From NCBI RefSeq assembly GCF_900102625.1, contig NZ_FMZC01000008.1, positions 124,001 to 188,000 on the forward strand: a stretch of 64,000 nt of DNA. Reading direction: 5' to 3'. Below are positions 48,313 through 57,180 of this stretch, piece by piece; positions within the stretch are counted from its first letter, which is position 1, and every line of letters begins with the position of its first letter. This DNA is from Paracidovorax valerianellae. Lineage in GTDB: Bacteria > Pseudomonadota > Gammaproteobacteria > Burkholderiales > Burkholderiaceae_C. The notes beneath the pieces are model-generated. The model saw only the letters and a list, made by a program, of their open reading frames with translations. It made no database searches and was not told the origin of the DNA. The position numbers and the translations under genes are program-made.

Positions 48313-49389
48313 ATGCGCCCTCGCATCTCCCTCAACATGATCGTGAAGAACGAGGCACCGGTGATCACCCGGTGCCTCGCTTCGGTTCGCCCGTTCATCG
48401 ACCACTGGGTCATCGTGGACACGGGCTCCACCGATGGCACGCAGGACATCGTCCGCGAATTCATGCAAGGCGTGCCCGGCAGCCTGCACGAGCGTCCATG
48501 GAAGAATTTCGCGCACAACCGCAACGAGGCGCTGGAGCTGGCGCGGCCGCATGCCGACTACCTGCTGTTCATTGACGCCGATGAGCAACTGCGCATGCCG
48601 GCGCAGTACCGGTGGCCGGCGCTCGATGCGGACGGCTACCTCTTCCAATGCCAGATGAACGGCTGGGAATACCAGCGCAACAGCATGGTGGCTGCCCGCG
48701 TGCCGTGGCGCTGGGAAGGCGTGCTGCACGAGTACCTGGCTGCACCGGCGCACGGGCCTTGGCAGACGCTGGCCGGCCCGGTCATCGAAGTGGCGCACGA
48801 CGGCGCGCGTGGCCGCGACCCTGACACCTACCTGCGTGACATCGCAGTGCTTGAACAAGACTTGCGAGAGCACCCGGACAACACCCGCAACGTGTTCTAT
48901 CTGGCTCAGAGCTACCGCGATGCAGGCCGCTTTCAGGAGAGCTTGGAGTGCTACCGCCGCCGTGCCGGCATGGGCGGCTGGGACGAAGAGTGCTGGTACG
49001 CCGTGTTCCAGGCAGCGGTGCTGACCGAGCGGCTGCAGATGCCCGACAGCGCCGTGCGCGACGCGTACCTGGCTGCCTACACGCTGCGCCCCCAACGTGC
49101 CGAGCCGCTGTGCGAACTGGCGCGGTACCACCGCCTGCGGTCAGAGTTCGCTCTGGCGCACCTGTACGCCCAGCAGGCCGCGCGCATTCCCAAGCCGGCG
49201 GACATCCTGTTCGTGGACGGCGGCGTCTATGCCTGGCGCGCGCTGGACGAGCTGGCCGTCAGCGGGTTCTACGCCCAGGGGGCCAAGGACCAGGGCCGCG
49301 ATGCCTTGCGCCAGTTGCTGCGCGAAAAGCGCTTTCCAGCGTCAGAAGCGCCGCGCATGGAAGCCAATCGCACGTTCTACGGGTTGTGA
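48313..49389 (+). CDS. Glycosyltransferase family 2 with TPR-like helices
   Basis: A 358-residue enzyme. The GT-A domain opens with ISLNMIVKNEAPVITRCLASV, then WVIVDTGSTDGTQDIV; the metal-binding DxD is FIDADEQ. After about residue 190 helical repeats follow (NVFYLAQSYRDAGRFQESLECY, SEFALAHLYAQQAARIP), a layout known from O- and S-glycosyltransferases acting on proteins or peptides. GTG 48274 is an alternative start; ATG 48313 opens the conserved N-terminus. The position after the Thr-rich collagen-like gene suggests that protein as a target, which is inference. Confidence 0.88.
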   Translation: MRPRISLNMIVKNEAPVITRCLASVRPFIDHWVIVDTGSTDGTQDIVREFMQGVPGSLHERPWKNFAHNRNEALELARPHADYLLFIDADEQLRMPAQYRWPALDADGYLFQCQMNGWEYQRNSMVAARVPWRWEGVLHEYLAAPAHGPWQTLAGPVIEVAHDGARGRDPDTYLRDIAVLEQDLREHPDNTRNVFYLAQSYRDAGRFQESLECYRRRAGMGGWDEECWYAVFQAAVLTERLQMPDSAVRDAYLAAYTLRPQRAEPLCELARYHRLRSEFALAHLYAQQAARIPKPADILFVDGGVYAWRALDELAVSGFYAQGAKDQGRDALRQLLREKRFPASEAPRMEANRTFYGL

Positions 49390-49618
49390 GGGCGGGCTGC
49401 GACAGGACGTAGCGGCCAGGCAAACCTGTCGTCGCGCTTTAGCCGGGTCCGCGTTCGGTTTCGACGGCCTGTGGCGGCTACCCTGGCCATGCCGGTGTTT
49501 CTCAGCGCGACGACAATCGTGCAATGCGCCTGTCTGTCGCTTCCAACCTTGCCGGCCAAGATGGCCAACGCAGGCCGCGCCGCCCCATGCACCGCGGCCC
49601 TGACACCCTCTCCAAACC

Positions 49619-50782
49619 ATGAGACCGCTCATTCCCCCAGCACCCGGCCCCCATCCGCGGCCGCCTGCCTGCACGCGCCGCGCATGGCTGATGGCCGCTG
49701 CTGCAGTCGGCGGAGCGCCGTGGCTCATGGCCCCGGCCACTGCCACTGCACAGGCCCTGGCGCCGCGAACGTTGGCCTTCCCGCGAGACCATGGCAGCCA
49801 CCCGGAGCTGCGCACCGAGTGGTGGTACATCACCGGCCAGGCGCTTGCGGCGGGGCAGCCATGGGGTTTCCAGGTGACGTTTTTTCGGTCGCGCGTGGAG
49901 GCTGCGCAGCCGCTGCAGTCGGCCTTTGCGGCCAAGCAACTGGTGTTTGCGCACGCAGCGCTCACCGACCTGCGCGGCGGCACGCTGCACCACGATCAGC
50001 GCATCGCGCGCGCGGGCTTCGGTATCGCACAGGCGAGCGAGGAGGACACCCGCATCCGCCTGGGCGAATGGACGCTCACCCGCTCGCAGCAAGGCGCGGG
50101 AAGCCGCTACGCGGCGACGGTCCAGGCGGAAGGCTTTGCGCTGGAACTGCAGTTCGACACGACGCAGCCGGTGTTGCTGCAGGGCGCGCAGGGCCTGTCA
50201 CGCAAGGGCCCCGACGCGTCGCAGGCGAGCTACTACTACAGCCAGCCCCAGATGGCTGTGACGGGGCATTTGCAACTGGCAGGCCGTCGCATGGCCGTGG
50301 AAGCCGCGGCGCCGGGCAACCACCTGGACAACCGGGCCTGGCTCGACCATGAATTCGGCGATGCGCTGGCGCCGCCCGACTCGGTGGGCTGGGACTGGAT
50401 CGGCATGAATTTGCTGGACGGCAGTGCGCTCACCGCTTTTCGACTGCGGCACCGGGACGGGTCGGCCATCTGGGCTGGGGGCTCACTGCGCACGGCGGGT
50501 GGCGAACCCCGCGCCTTCGGGCCGCGGGACGTCACCTTCACACCGTTGCGCCACTGGGTCAGCCCGGCCAGCCAGGCCCGCTACCCGGTGCAGTGGCGCA
50601 TCGACACGCCGGCCGGCACCTTCGAAGTGCATGCGCTGCTGGACGCGCAGGAGCTGGACAGCCAGGCCTCGACCGGCGCCATCTATTGGGAAGGGCTGAG
50701 CGAGTTGCGGGACCGGTCCGGCCGCATGGTCGGGCGCGGCTACCTGGAGATGACCGGTTACGCGCGGCCGCTGCGGCTGTAG
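49619..50782 (+). CDS. CrtC/AttH-like lipocalin-fold secreted protein
   Basis: A 387-residue exported protein with a twin-arginine-like leader (TRRAWLMAAAAVGGAPWLMA). The mature part matches the carotenoid 1,2-hydratase/AttH family: LAFPRDHGSHPELRTEWWYITG (about 51-72), LEFDTTQPVLLQG-like strands, SYYYSQPQM and AWLDHEFGDA near 240, ending TGAIYWEGLSELRD. Most members outside carotenoid-makers are of unknown function and sit beside an ABC ATPase and FtsX permeases (AttEFGH). Here those lie at 42734-46125, and the intervening 3.5 kb look like an insertion. Confidence 0.88.
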   Translation: MRPLIPPAPGPHPRPPACTRRAWLMAAAAVGGAPWLMAPATATAQALAPRTLAFPRDHGSHPELRTEWWYITGQALAAGQPWGFQVTFFRSRVEAAQPLQSAFAAKQLVFAHAALTDLRGGTLHHDQRIARAGFGIAQASEEDTRIRLGEWTLTRSQQGAGSRYAATVQAEGFALELQFDTTQPVLLQGAQGLSRKGPDASQASYYYSQPQMAVTGHLQLAGRRMAVEAAAPGNHLDNRAWLDHEFGDALAPPDSVGWDWIGMNLLDGSALTAFRLRHRDGSAIWAGGSLRTAGGEPRAFGPRDVTFTPLRHWVSPASQARYPVQWRIDTPAGTFEVHALLDAQELDSQASTGAIYWEGLSELRDRSGRMVGRGYLEMTGYARPLRL

Positions 50783-50846
50783 CAGCGGCGCGCAGGCCGG
50801 AGAGCGCCCGGCCATGCGGCGTGCCCCGGCCCCAAGAAGATTTCGA

Positions 50847-51839
50847 TCAGGCCTTGCGCGGGGCGCGCCGCGGCAGGCGCGCGATGATTTCGCCCATGAT
50901 CCCGCGGCGGAAGGCCAGCACGCAGATCACGAAGATCAGCCCGGTGACCATGGTGACCGACTCGCCCAGCGTGTTGAACCAGTCCACGCCCGTCAGTGAA
51001 GCGAGCAGATGGCCGAATTCGCCGATCTTGTTTTCCAGCAGCACCACCACGGCCGACCCCACGAGCGGGCCGGACAGCGTGCCCAAGCCACCCACCAGCG
51101 TCATCAGAATGACCTGGCCCGACGCCGTCCAGTGAACGTCGGACAGCGTGGCGAAGCCCAGCACCAGGGTCTTGAGCGATCCGGCCAGGCCGGCCAGCGC
51201 GGCCGAGATCACGAAGGCCAGCAGCTTGAAGCGGTGCGTGTCGTAGCCCAGCGAAATGGCGCGGGGCTCGTTCTCCTTGATGCTCTTGAGCACCTGGCCG
51301 AACGGCGAATGGATGGTGCGCACGATGAGCAGGAAGGCCAGCACCACGACGGCCAGCGCCACGTAGTACATGGTGAGGTCGCTGGACAGATCGATGAGCC
51401 CGAAGAGCTTGCCGCGCGGCACGCCCTGCAGCCCGTCTTCCCCGCCCGTGAACGGCGCCTGCAGGCAGGCGAAGAACAGCATCTGCGCGAGCGCCAGCGT
51501 GATCATCGAGAAATAGATGCCCTGGCGGCGGATGGCCAGCCAGCCGAACAGCAGCCCAAGCAACGCGCCGCCCGCCGTGCCTGCCAGCAGGCCCAGTTCG
51601 GGCGTGAGGCCCCAGACCTTGATGGCGTGGCCGGCGACGTAGGCGGCGCCGCCCAGGAAGGCGGCGTGCCCGAACGACAGCAGGCCGGTGTAGCCCAGCA
51701 GCAGGTTGAATGCCGAAGCGAACAGTGCGAAGCACATGAGCTTCATGACGAAGACCGGATAGGCGCCCATGAAGGGCGCCGCGAGCAGCGCGACGAGCAG
51801 CAGGCCGTAGCCGATGGGGGCGAGTTTTTGGGAGTTCAT
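50847..51839 (-). CDS. livM: Branched-chain amino acid-type ABC permease LivM
   Basis: A 330-residue permease with about eight to nine helices. The LivM landmarks GLLSFGHAAFLGGAAYVAGH (about 53-72) and the EAA-like coupling loop KENEPRAISLGYDTHRFKLLAF are present. It partners LivH in the membrane core. It is last in the operon livG-livF-livK-livK-livH-livM; its start lies 15 bases after the livH stop. Substrate by family is a branched-chain or related amino acid or an aromatic acid. Confidence 0.93.
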   Translation of the reverse strand: MNSQKLAPIGYGLLLVALLAAPFMGAYPVFVMKLMCFALFASAFNLLLGYTGLLSFGHAAFLGGAAYVAGHAIKVWGLTPELGLLAGTAGGALLGLLFGWLAIRRQGIYFSMITLALAQMLFFACLQAPFTGGEDGLQGVPRGKLFGLIDLSSDLTMYYVALAVVVLAFLLIVRTIHSPFGQVLKSIKENEPRAISLGYDTHRFKLLAFVISAALAGLAGSLKTLVLGFATLSDVHWTASGQVILMTLVGGLGTLSGPLVGSAVVVLLENKIGEFGHLLASLTGVDWFNTLGESVTMVTGLIFVICVLAFRRGIMGEIIARLPRRAPRKA

Positions 51840-51854
51840 GCGTGCGGCCCCTGC

Positions 51855-52739
51855 TTATCTTTCTTTGCCGAACAGGCCGGCGGGGCGGATGAGGAGAACG
51901 ATCACCATGATGACGAACACCACGGTGGAAGAAGCCTCGGGATAGAACACCTTGGTGAAACCTTCAATCACGCCCAGGCCCAGCCCGGTGAGGATCGAAC
52001 CCATGATGGAGCCCATGCCGCCGATCACCACCACCGCGAACACCACGATGATGAGGTTCTGCCCCATGAGCGGCGTGACCTGGTAGACCGGCGCGGCCAG
52101 CACGCCGGCGAAGGCCGCGAGCGCGGCGCCGAACGCGTAGGTGAGCGTGATCATCACCGGCACGTTCACGCCGAAGGCTTCCACCAGCCGCGGATTCTCG
52201 GTGCCGGCGCGCAGGTAGGCGCCGAGCTTGGTCTTCTCGATCACGTACCAGGTGCCCAGGCACACGACGAGCGAGGCCACCACCACCCAGGCCCGGTAGT
52301 TGGGCAGGATCATGAAGCCGAGGTTGGTGGCGCCTTCCAGCAGTTCGGGCGTGTCGTACCCCAAGCCCGAGACGCCGTAGATGGAGCGGAACACGCCCTC
52401 GATCAGCAGCGTGAGCCCCAGCGTCAGCAGCAGGCCGTAGAGGTGGTCGAGCTTGTAGATCCAGCGCAGCAGCAGCCGCTCGATCAGCACGCCTAATACC
52501 CCCACCACCAGCGGCGCAGCCAAGAGCATCACCCAATAGTTGATGCCCAGGTAGGTCATGCCCATCCAGGTGAGCATCGCGCCCAGCATGAACAGCGCAC
52601 CGTGCGCGAAGTTGATCACGTTGAGCAGGCCGAAGATCACCGCCAGCCCCAGGCTGAGGATGGCGTAGAACGACCCGTTGACCAGCCCCAGCAGAAGCTG
52701 GCTCAACAGGCCCGGCAATGAGACACCGAAGATTTGCAT
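51855..52739 (-). CDS. livH: Branched-chain amino acid-type ABC permease LivH
   Basis: A 294-residue permease with eight hydrophobic segments. Landmarks are the N-terminal LLLGLVNGSFYAILSLGLAV, VINFAHGALFMLGAML and the coupling loop with GTENPRLVEAFGVNV. The conserved ending VVFVIMVIVLLIRPAGLFGKE is intact. It follows the second binding-protein gene by 63 bases. Confidence 0.95.
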   Translation of the reverse strand: MQIFGVSLPGLLSQLLLGLVNGSFYAILSLGLAVIFGLLNVINFAHGALFMLGAMLTWMGMTYLGINYWVMLLAAPLVVGVLGVLIERLLLRWIYKLDHLYGLLLTLGLTLLIEGVFRSIYGVSGLGYDTPELLEGATNLGFMILPNYRAWVVVASLVVCLGTWYVIEKTKLGAYLRAGTENPRLVEAFGVNVPVMITLTYAFGAALAAFAGVLAAPVYQVTPLMGQNLIIVVFAVVVIGGMGSIMGSILTGLGLGVIEGFTKVFYPEASSTVVFVIMVIVLLIRPAGLFGKER

Positions 52740-52802
52740 GGGATGGCGGCGCGAGTGGGGATTAGGGCAGTGAAAGGAGAGGTCAGCGGAACAGGCGGCG
52801 CG

Positions 52803-54008
52803 TCATTTCCAGGCGGCGCACTTGCTCTCGGCCTTGGTGGCGAACACTTCTTCGCCAGGCAGTTTCTTGATGAGCTTGTAGTAGTCCCAGGCGCCCTTGG
52901 ATTCGGAGGGGGCCTTCACCTGCATCAGGTACATGTCGTGCACGTAGCGGCCATCGGCGCGCAGCGTGCCGGTGCCGAAGAAGTCGGTCATCTTCATGCC
53001 GCGCCAGGCGTCCATGACCTTGTCGGCGTCGGTGCTCTTGGCGGCTTCGACGGCCTTCAGGTAGTTCATGGTGGCCGAATAGTCGGCCGCCTGGATTTCG
53101 GTGGGGCGGCGCTTGGTCTTTTCCATGAACTTGTCGGCAAACTTGCGCGTGTCGTCGTTCAGGTCCCAGTACCAGCTGGTGGTGAACTGCAGGCCTTCGG
53201 TGGTCTTGAGGCCCAGGCTGTGGATGTCGCTGAAGAAGATCAGCAGGCCGGCCAGCTTCATGCTCTTGCCGATGCCGAATTCCTTGGCGGCCTTGATGGA
53301 ATTGATGGTGTCGCCGCCCGCGTTCGCCAGGCCCAGCACCTGGGCCTTGGAGTTCTGCGCCTGCAGCAGGAACGACGAGAAATCGGACGCGTTCAGCGGG
53401 TGCTTCACGCTGCCCACCACCGTGCCGCCCTTGGCCTTGACCACCGTGCTCGCGTCGGCTTCCAGCGCATGGCCGAAGGCGTAGTCGGCCGTGAGGAAGA
53501 ACCAGCTCTTGCCGCCGCCATCGACGATGGTGGCGCCCGTGCCCTTGGCCAGCGCGACGGTGTCGTAGGCGTAGTGCACGGTGTAGGGGCTGCACTGTTC
53601 ATTGGTGAGGGCCGAGGTGGCCGCGCCGTTGTTGATGAACACGCGCTTCTTCTCTTGCGCCACCTTCGCCATGGCGAGTGCCGTGCCGGAGTTGGTGCCG
53701 CCGAACACCATGGTCAGGCCCTGCGTGTCGATCCATTCACGCGCCTTGGATGCGGCGATGTCGGCCTTGTTCTGGTGGTCCGCACTCATCATCTCGATGG
53801 GCATCCCCAGCACCTTGCCGCCGAAGTCGTCGATGGCCATCTGGATCGCCACGGCGCCGTTCTTGCCTTCCACGTCGGCGTACAGGCTGGACATGTCGGT
53901 GATGAAACCGATCTTGACCTTGTCCTGTGCCTGCACGGCCGACGCTGCCAGGCCCATGGCGCCCAGCACCAGGGCCAGCCGGGTGAGTTTGTTGCTGCTG
54001 CTTTTCAT
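52803..54008 (-). CDS. livK: ABC substrate-binding protein LivK-like, copy A
   Basis: A 401-residue periplasmic binding protein, signal peptide ALVLGAMGLAASAVQA. The mature start DKVKIGFITDMSSLYADVEG is shared with the next gene. It belongs to the type I periplasmic-binding-protein family used for branched-chain amino acids, amides or aromatic acids; the last cysteine (ESKCAAWK) is typical of the subgroup. AGGAGACAAAGAC precedes the ATG. Tandem paralogue of copy B, 56 bases apart. Confidence 0.93.
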   Translation of the reverse strand: MKSSSNKLTRLALVLGAMGLAASAVQAQDKVKIGFITDMSSLYADVEGKNGAVAIQMAIDDFGGKVLGMPIEMMSADHQNKADIAASKAREWIDTQGLTMVFGGTNSGTALAMAKVAQEKKRVFINNGAATSALTNEQCSPYTVHYAYDTVALAKGTGATIVDGGGKSWFFLTADYAFGHALEADASTVVKAKGGTVVGSVKHPLNASDFSSFLLQAQNSKAQVLGLANAGGDTINSIKAAKEFGIGKSMKLAGLLIFFSDIHSLGLKTTEGLQFTTSWYWDLNDDTRKFADKFMEKTKRRPTEIQAADYSATMNYLKAVEAAKSTDADKVMDAWRGMKMTDFFGTGTLRADGRYVHDMYLMQVKAPSESKGAWDYYKLIKKLPGEEVFATKAESKCAAWK

Positions 54009-54064
54009 GTCTTTGTCTCCTGATCTCGGATGTGTGTCTTATTTTTTGAGTCTTGCGCGTCAGT

Positions 54065-55264
54065 TCACTTCCAGAGCGCGCATTTGCTCTCGGCCTTGGT
54101 GGTCCACACCTGGTCGGCAGGCAGCTTGCTCACGACCTTGTAGTAGTCCCAGGGCTCTTTGGATTCAGCGGGCGCCTTGACCTGCACCAGGTACATGTCG
54201 TGCGCGAAGCGGCCATCGGGCCGGATCACGCCCTTGCCGTAGAAGTCGTCGATGGGCGTGGACTTGAGCTTTTCCATCACCTTGTCGGCGTCCAGCGTCT
54301 TGGCGGCTTCGACGGCCTTCAGGTAGTTCATCGTGGCCGAGTAGTCGGCGGCCTGGATGTCGGTGGGCATGCGCTTGGTCTTGGCGAAGAACTTGCGGCC
54401 GAAGGCGCGGGTCTTGTCGTCCAGGTTCCAGTCCCAGCTCGTGGTGAGCAGCAGGCCTTCGGTGTTCTTCAGGCCCAGGCTGTGGATGTCGGTCACGAAG
54501 ACCAGCAGGCCGGCCATCTTCATGCTCTTGTTGATGCCGAACTCGCGCGCGGCCTTGATCGCATTGATGGTGTCGCCGCCCGCGTTGGCCAGGCCCAGGA
54601 TTTGCGCCTTGGAGTTCTGCGCCTGCAGCAGGAACGAGGAGAAGTCCGATGCGTTGATCGGGTGCTTCACGCTGCCCACCACCTTGCCGCCCTTTTCCTT
54701 CACCACCTTGGCCGTGTCGGCTTCCAGCGCGGCGCCGAAGGCATAGTCGGCCGTCAGGAAGAACCAGTCCTTGCCGCCCTGCCCCACGATCGCGCCGCCC
54801 GTGCCCTTGGCCAGTGCCACGGTGTCGTAGGCGTAGTGCACGGTGTAGGGGCTGCACTGCTCGTTGGTCAGTGCCGAAGAGCCCGCACCGTTCACGATGA
54901 ACACGCGCTTCTTCTCCTGCGCCACCTTCGCCATCGCCAGGCCGGTTCCCGAATTGGTGCCGCCGAACAGCATGGTCAGGCCCTGCGTGTCGATCCATTC
55001 GCGCGCCTTGGAGGCGGCGATGTCGGCCTTGTTCTGGTGGTCCGCGCTCAGCAGTTCGATAGGCTGGCCCAGCACCTTGCCGCCGAAGTCGTCGATGGCC
55101 ATCTGGATCGCCACGGCGCCGTTCTTGCCTTCCACGTCGGCATACAGGCTGGACATGTCGGTGATGAAACCGATCTTGACCTTGTCCTGCGCCTGCGCGG
55201 AGAACGTCGCGAGTCCCGCGGCGCCCAGCAGAAAGGCGAGTGCCTTGAGGTTCATCTTCTTCAT
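54065..55264 (-). CDS. livK: ABC substrate-binding protein LivK-like, copy B
   Basis: A 399-residue paralogue of copy A with very high identity in the mature N-lobe (long identical runs beginning DKVKIGFITDMSSLYADVEG) and more change in the C-terminal lobe and around the hinge (DDKTRAFGRKFFAKTKRMP versus DDTRKFADKFMEKTKRRP). Start 55264 is set by AAGGAGACAACGAC; an upstream in-frame ATG lacks a site. The duplication suggests two related ligands for one permease. livF lies 82 bases upstream. Confidence 0.93.
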   Translation of the reverse strand: MKKMNLKALAFLLGAAGLATFSAQAQDKVKIGFITDMSSLYADVEGKNGAVAIQMAIDDFGGKVLGQPIELLSADHQNKADIAASKAREWIDTQGLTMLFGGTNSGTGLAMAKVAQEKKRVFIVNGAGSSALTNEQCSPYTVHYAYDTVALAKGTGGAIVGQGGKDWFFLTADYAFGAALEADTAKVVKEKGGKVVGSVKHPINASDFSSFLLQAQNSKAQILGLANAGGDTINAIKAAREFGINKSMKMAGLLVFVTDIHSLGLKNTEGLLLTTSWDWNLDDKTRAFGRKFFAKTKRMPTDIQAADYSATMNYLKAVEAAKTLDADKVMEKLKSTPIDDFYGKGVIRPDGRFAHDMYLVQVKAPAESKEPWDYYKVVSKLPADQVWTTKAESKCALWK

Positions 55265-55346
55265 GTCGTTGTCTCCTTGGGTCTTCGATGGAAAGGGGGA
55301 TCGGGTGCTGCTCAAAAATGCGGCGCCAAAGCAGTCCTGCGCCGGG

Positions 55347-56057
55347 TCAGACGCCCAGCAGTTCGTTGAGCACGGGCATCTTGGCCTGCAGCTCGGCGGC
55401 GCCGAACTGCTCCACGATGCGGCCGTGCTCCATCACGTAGAAGCGGTCGGCCAGGGGCGCGGCGAAGTGGAAGTTCTGCTCCACCATCACCACGGTGTAG
55501 CCCTTCTCGCGCAGCGTGGTGATCATGCGAGCCAGGGCCTGAACGATCACGGGCGCCAGGCCTTCCGAGATTTCGTCGAGCAGCAGCAGCTTGGCGCCCG
55601 TGCGCAGGATGCGCGCCACGGCCAGCATCTGCTGCTCACCACCCGACAGGCGCGTGCCCTGGCTGTGGCGGCGCTCGGCCAGGTTGGGGAACATGGCGTA
55701 GATCTCTTCGACCGACATGCCCTGCGTGCCGGTCTTCAGCACCGGCGGCAGCAGCAGGTTCTCTTCGCACGACAGGCTGGAGAAAATGCCGCGCTCCTCA
55801 GGGCAGTAGCCCACGCCCAGGTGGGCGATGCGGTGCGTGGGCATCTGGATGGTTTCCTTGCCGTGGATGCTCACCGAGCCCTTGCGCGCACCGGTCAGTC
55901 CCATCACGGCACGCATGGTGGACGTGCGGCCCGCGCCGTTGCGGCCCAGCAGCGTGACCACCTCGCCCGGCTGCACGGTGATGTCCACGCCGTGCAGCAC
56001 ATGCGATTCGCCATACCACGCCTGCAGCCCGCGGATCTCGAGTGCCGGCGCGGTCAT
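55347..56057 (-). CDS. livF: Liv-type ABC ATPase LivF with Arg in the Walker A motif
   Basis: A 236-residue ATPase. The signature LSGGEQQMLAVAR, Walker B LLLLDEISEGLAP and the H-loop VMVEQNFHF are normal. The Walker A reads GRNGAGRTST at about 38-47: the invariant Lys is Arg (codon CGC on the minus strand). It overlaps livG by ATGA, so the pair form a heterodimer with one normal and one altered site. Upstream gene livG has the canonical lysine. Confidence 0.93.
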   Translation of the reverse strand: MTAPALEIRGLQAWYGESHVLHGVDITVQPGEVVTLLGRNGAGRTSTMRAVMGLTGARKGSVSIHGKETIQMPTHRIAHLGVGYCPEERGIFSSLSCEENLLLPPVLKTGTQGMSVEEIYAMFPNLAERRHSQGTRLSGGEQQMLAVARILRTGAKLLLLDEISEGLAPVIVQALARMITTLREKGYTVVMVEQNFHFAAPLADRFYVMEHGRIVEQFGAAELQAKMPVLNELLGV

Positions 56058-56827
56058 GCGTGCGCCCCTTGCAACTGGCCGTCGGTGGTGCCCATGTAGG
56101 CCTCCATCACCTGCGGATTGCGCGAGACCTCTTCGTAAGGCCCTTCGGCCAGCACGGCGCCGCGCTGCAGCACGGTGATGCGGTCGGCGATGGTCGAGAT
56201 CACCTTCATGTTGTGCTCCACCATGAGGATGGTGCGGCCGGCCGAGACTTTCTTGATGAGCTGCGTGACGCGGTCCACGTCCTCGTGGCCCATGCCTTGC
56301 GTGGGCTCGTCCAGCAGCATCAGCTCGGGCTCCATCGCCAGCGTGGTGGCGATCTCGAGCGCGCGCTTGCGGCCGTAGGGCAGATTCACGGTGGTTTCGT
56401 CGGCCAGGTCCTGCAGGCCCACTTCGGCCAGCAGTTCCATGGCGCGGTCGTCGAGCTGCTGCAGGCTGCGCTCGCTGCGCCAGAAGTGAAACGCCGTGCC
56501 CAGCTTGCGCTGCAGCCCGATGCGCACGTTCTCCAGCAGCGTGAGGTGCGGAAACACCGCCGAGATCTGGAACGACCGGATCACGCCGCGCCGCGCGATG
56601 AGCGCAGGGCGCTCGCGCGTGATGTCTTCGCCGTTGAACCGGATCACGCCCGAAGTGGGCTCCAGGAACTTGGTCAACAGGTTGAAGCAGGTGGTCTTGC
56701 CCGCGCCGTTGGGGCCGATCAGCGCGTGGATGGAGCCCCGGCGGACGGCGAGATTGACATCGCTGACCGCAGTGAAGCCTCTGAACTCTTTGGTCAGGCT
56801 GTGGGTTTCAAGAATGACGTCGCTCAT
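56054..56827 (-). CDS. livG: Liv-type ABC ATPase LivG
   Basis: A 257-residue ATPase with canonical Walker A GPNGAGKTTCFNLLT (about 37-51), the LivG-type signature NLPYGRKRALEIAT and Walker B LMLLDEPTQGMGHED. The ATG at 56827 is chosen because it opens the conserved SDVILETHSLTKEF; the longer frame is not protein-like. It is the first gene of the operon, and the promoter should lie in 56828-57000. Confidence 0.94.
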   Translation of the reverse strand: MSDVILETHSLTKEFRGFTAVSDVNLAVRRGSIHALIGPNGAGKTTCFNLLTKFLEPTSGVIRFNGEDITRERPALIARRGVIRSFQISAVFPHLTLLENVRIGLQRKLGTAFHFWRSERSLQQLDDRAMELLAEVGLQDLADETTVNLPYGRKRALEIATTLAMEPELMLLDEPTQGMGHEDVDRVTQLIKKVSAGRTILMVEHNMKVISTIADRITVLQRGAVLAEGPYEEVSRNPQVMEAYMGTTDGQLQGAHA

Positions 56828-57180
56828 TGCGCCTTGGCCGCTCCGTAGTGGTGCTTTGGTGCCGGCCAGGGGCGCTTCGCCCGTGAGAGCGAGGCATCCC
56901 GGCCTGCGTTTGGTTGCACCGCATTCTGAGGCGCGCCCCTGCTGCACAGATACTGGGACAAATGCCTATGTATAAACGCCTACCGGCCCGGCGGCCTTGC
57001 CGGGCAGCAAGGCGCGGCTCCGGAGCTTTACGGTCCAGCACGGGGGCATTTCAAGCCAAATAGCCCACCACCGCCTATTTCATTGCGCTGACAGCTATTA
57101 ATTTAATAGCAACTCCATTCGCATGGCGGGCTACCCGGCAAGCCGCATGCCGCCTTTCGCCCGGGCTTCTACACTGCGCC
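56828..57180. other. 353-bp intergenic region
   Basis: It lies between the divergent livG and exporter genes and must hold both promoters. It contains the best-preserved intergenic copy of the palindromic repeat (57081-57113). I see no gene. Confidence 0.7.
57081..57113 (-). repeat. Palindromic repeat GCTAT-N7-ATAGC with conserved flank
   Basis: On the minus strand: GTT, GCTAT, TAAATTA, ATAGC (core 57094-57110), then TGTCAGCGCAATG, matching the copy at 13970-14002 at 28 of 33 positions. The similarity trails on (AAATAGGCGG versus GAATACGGCGG). Confidence 0.8.
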
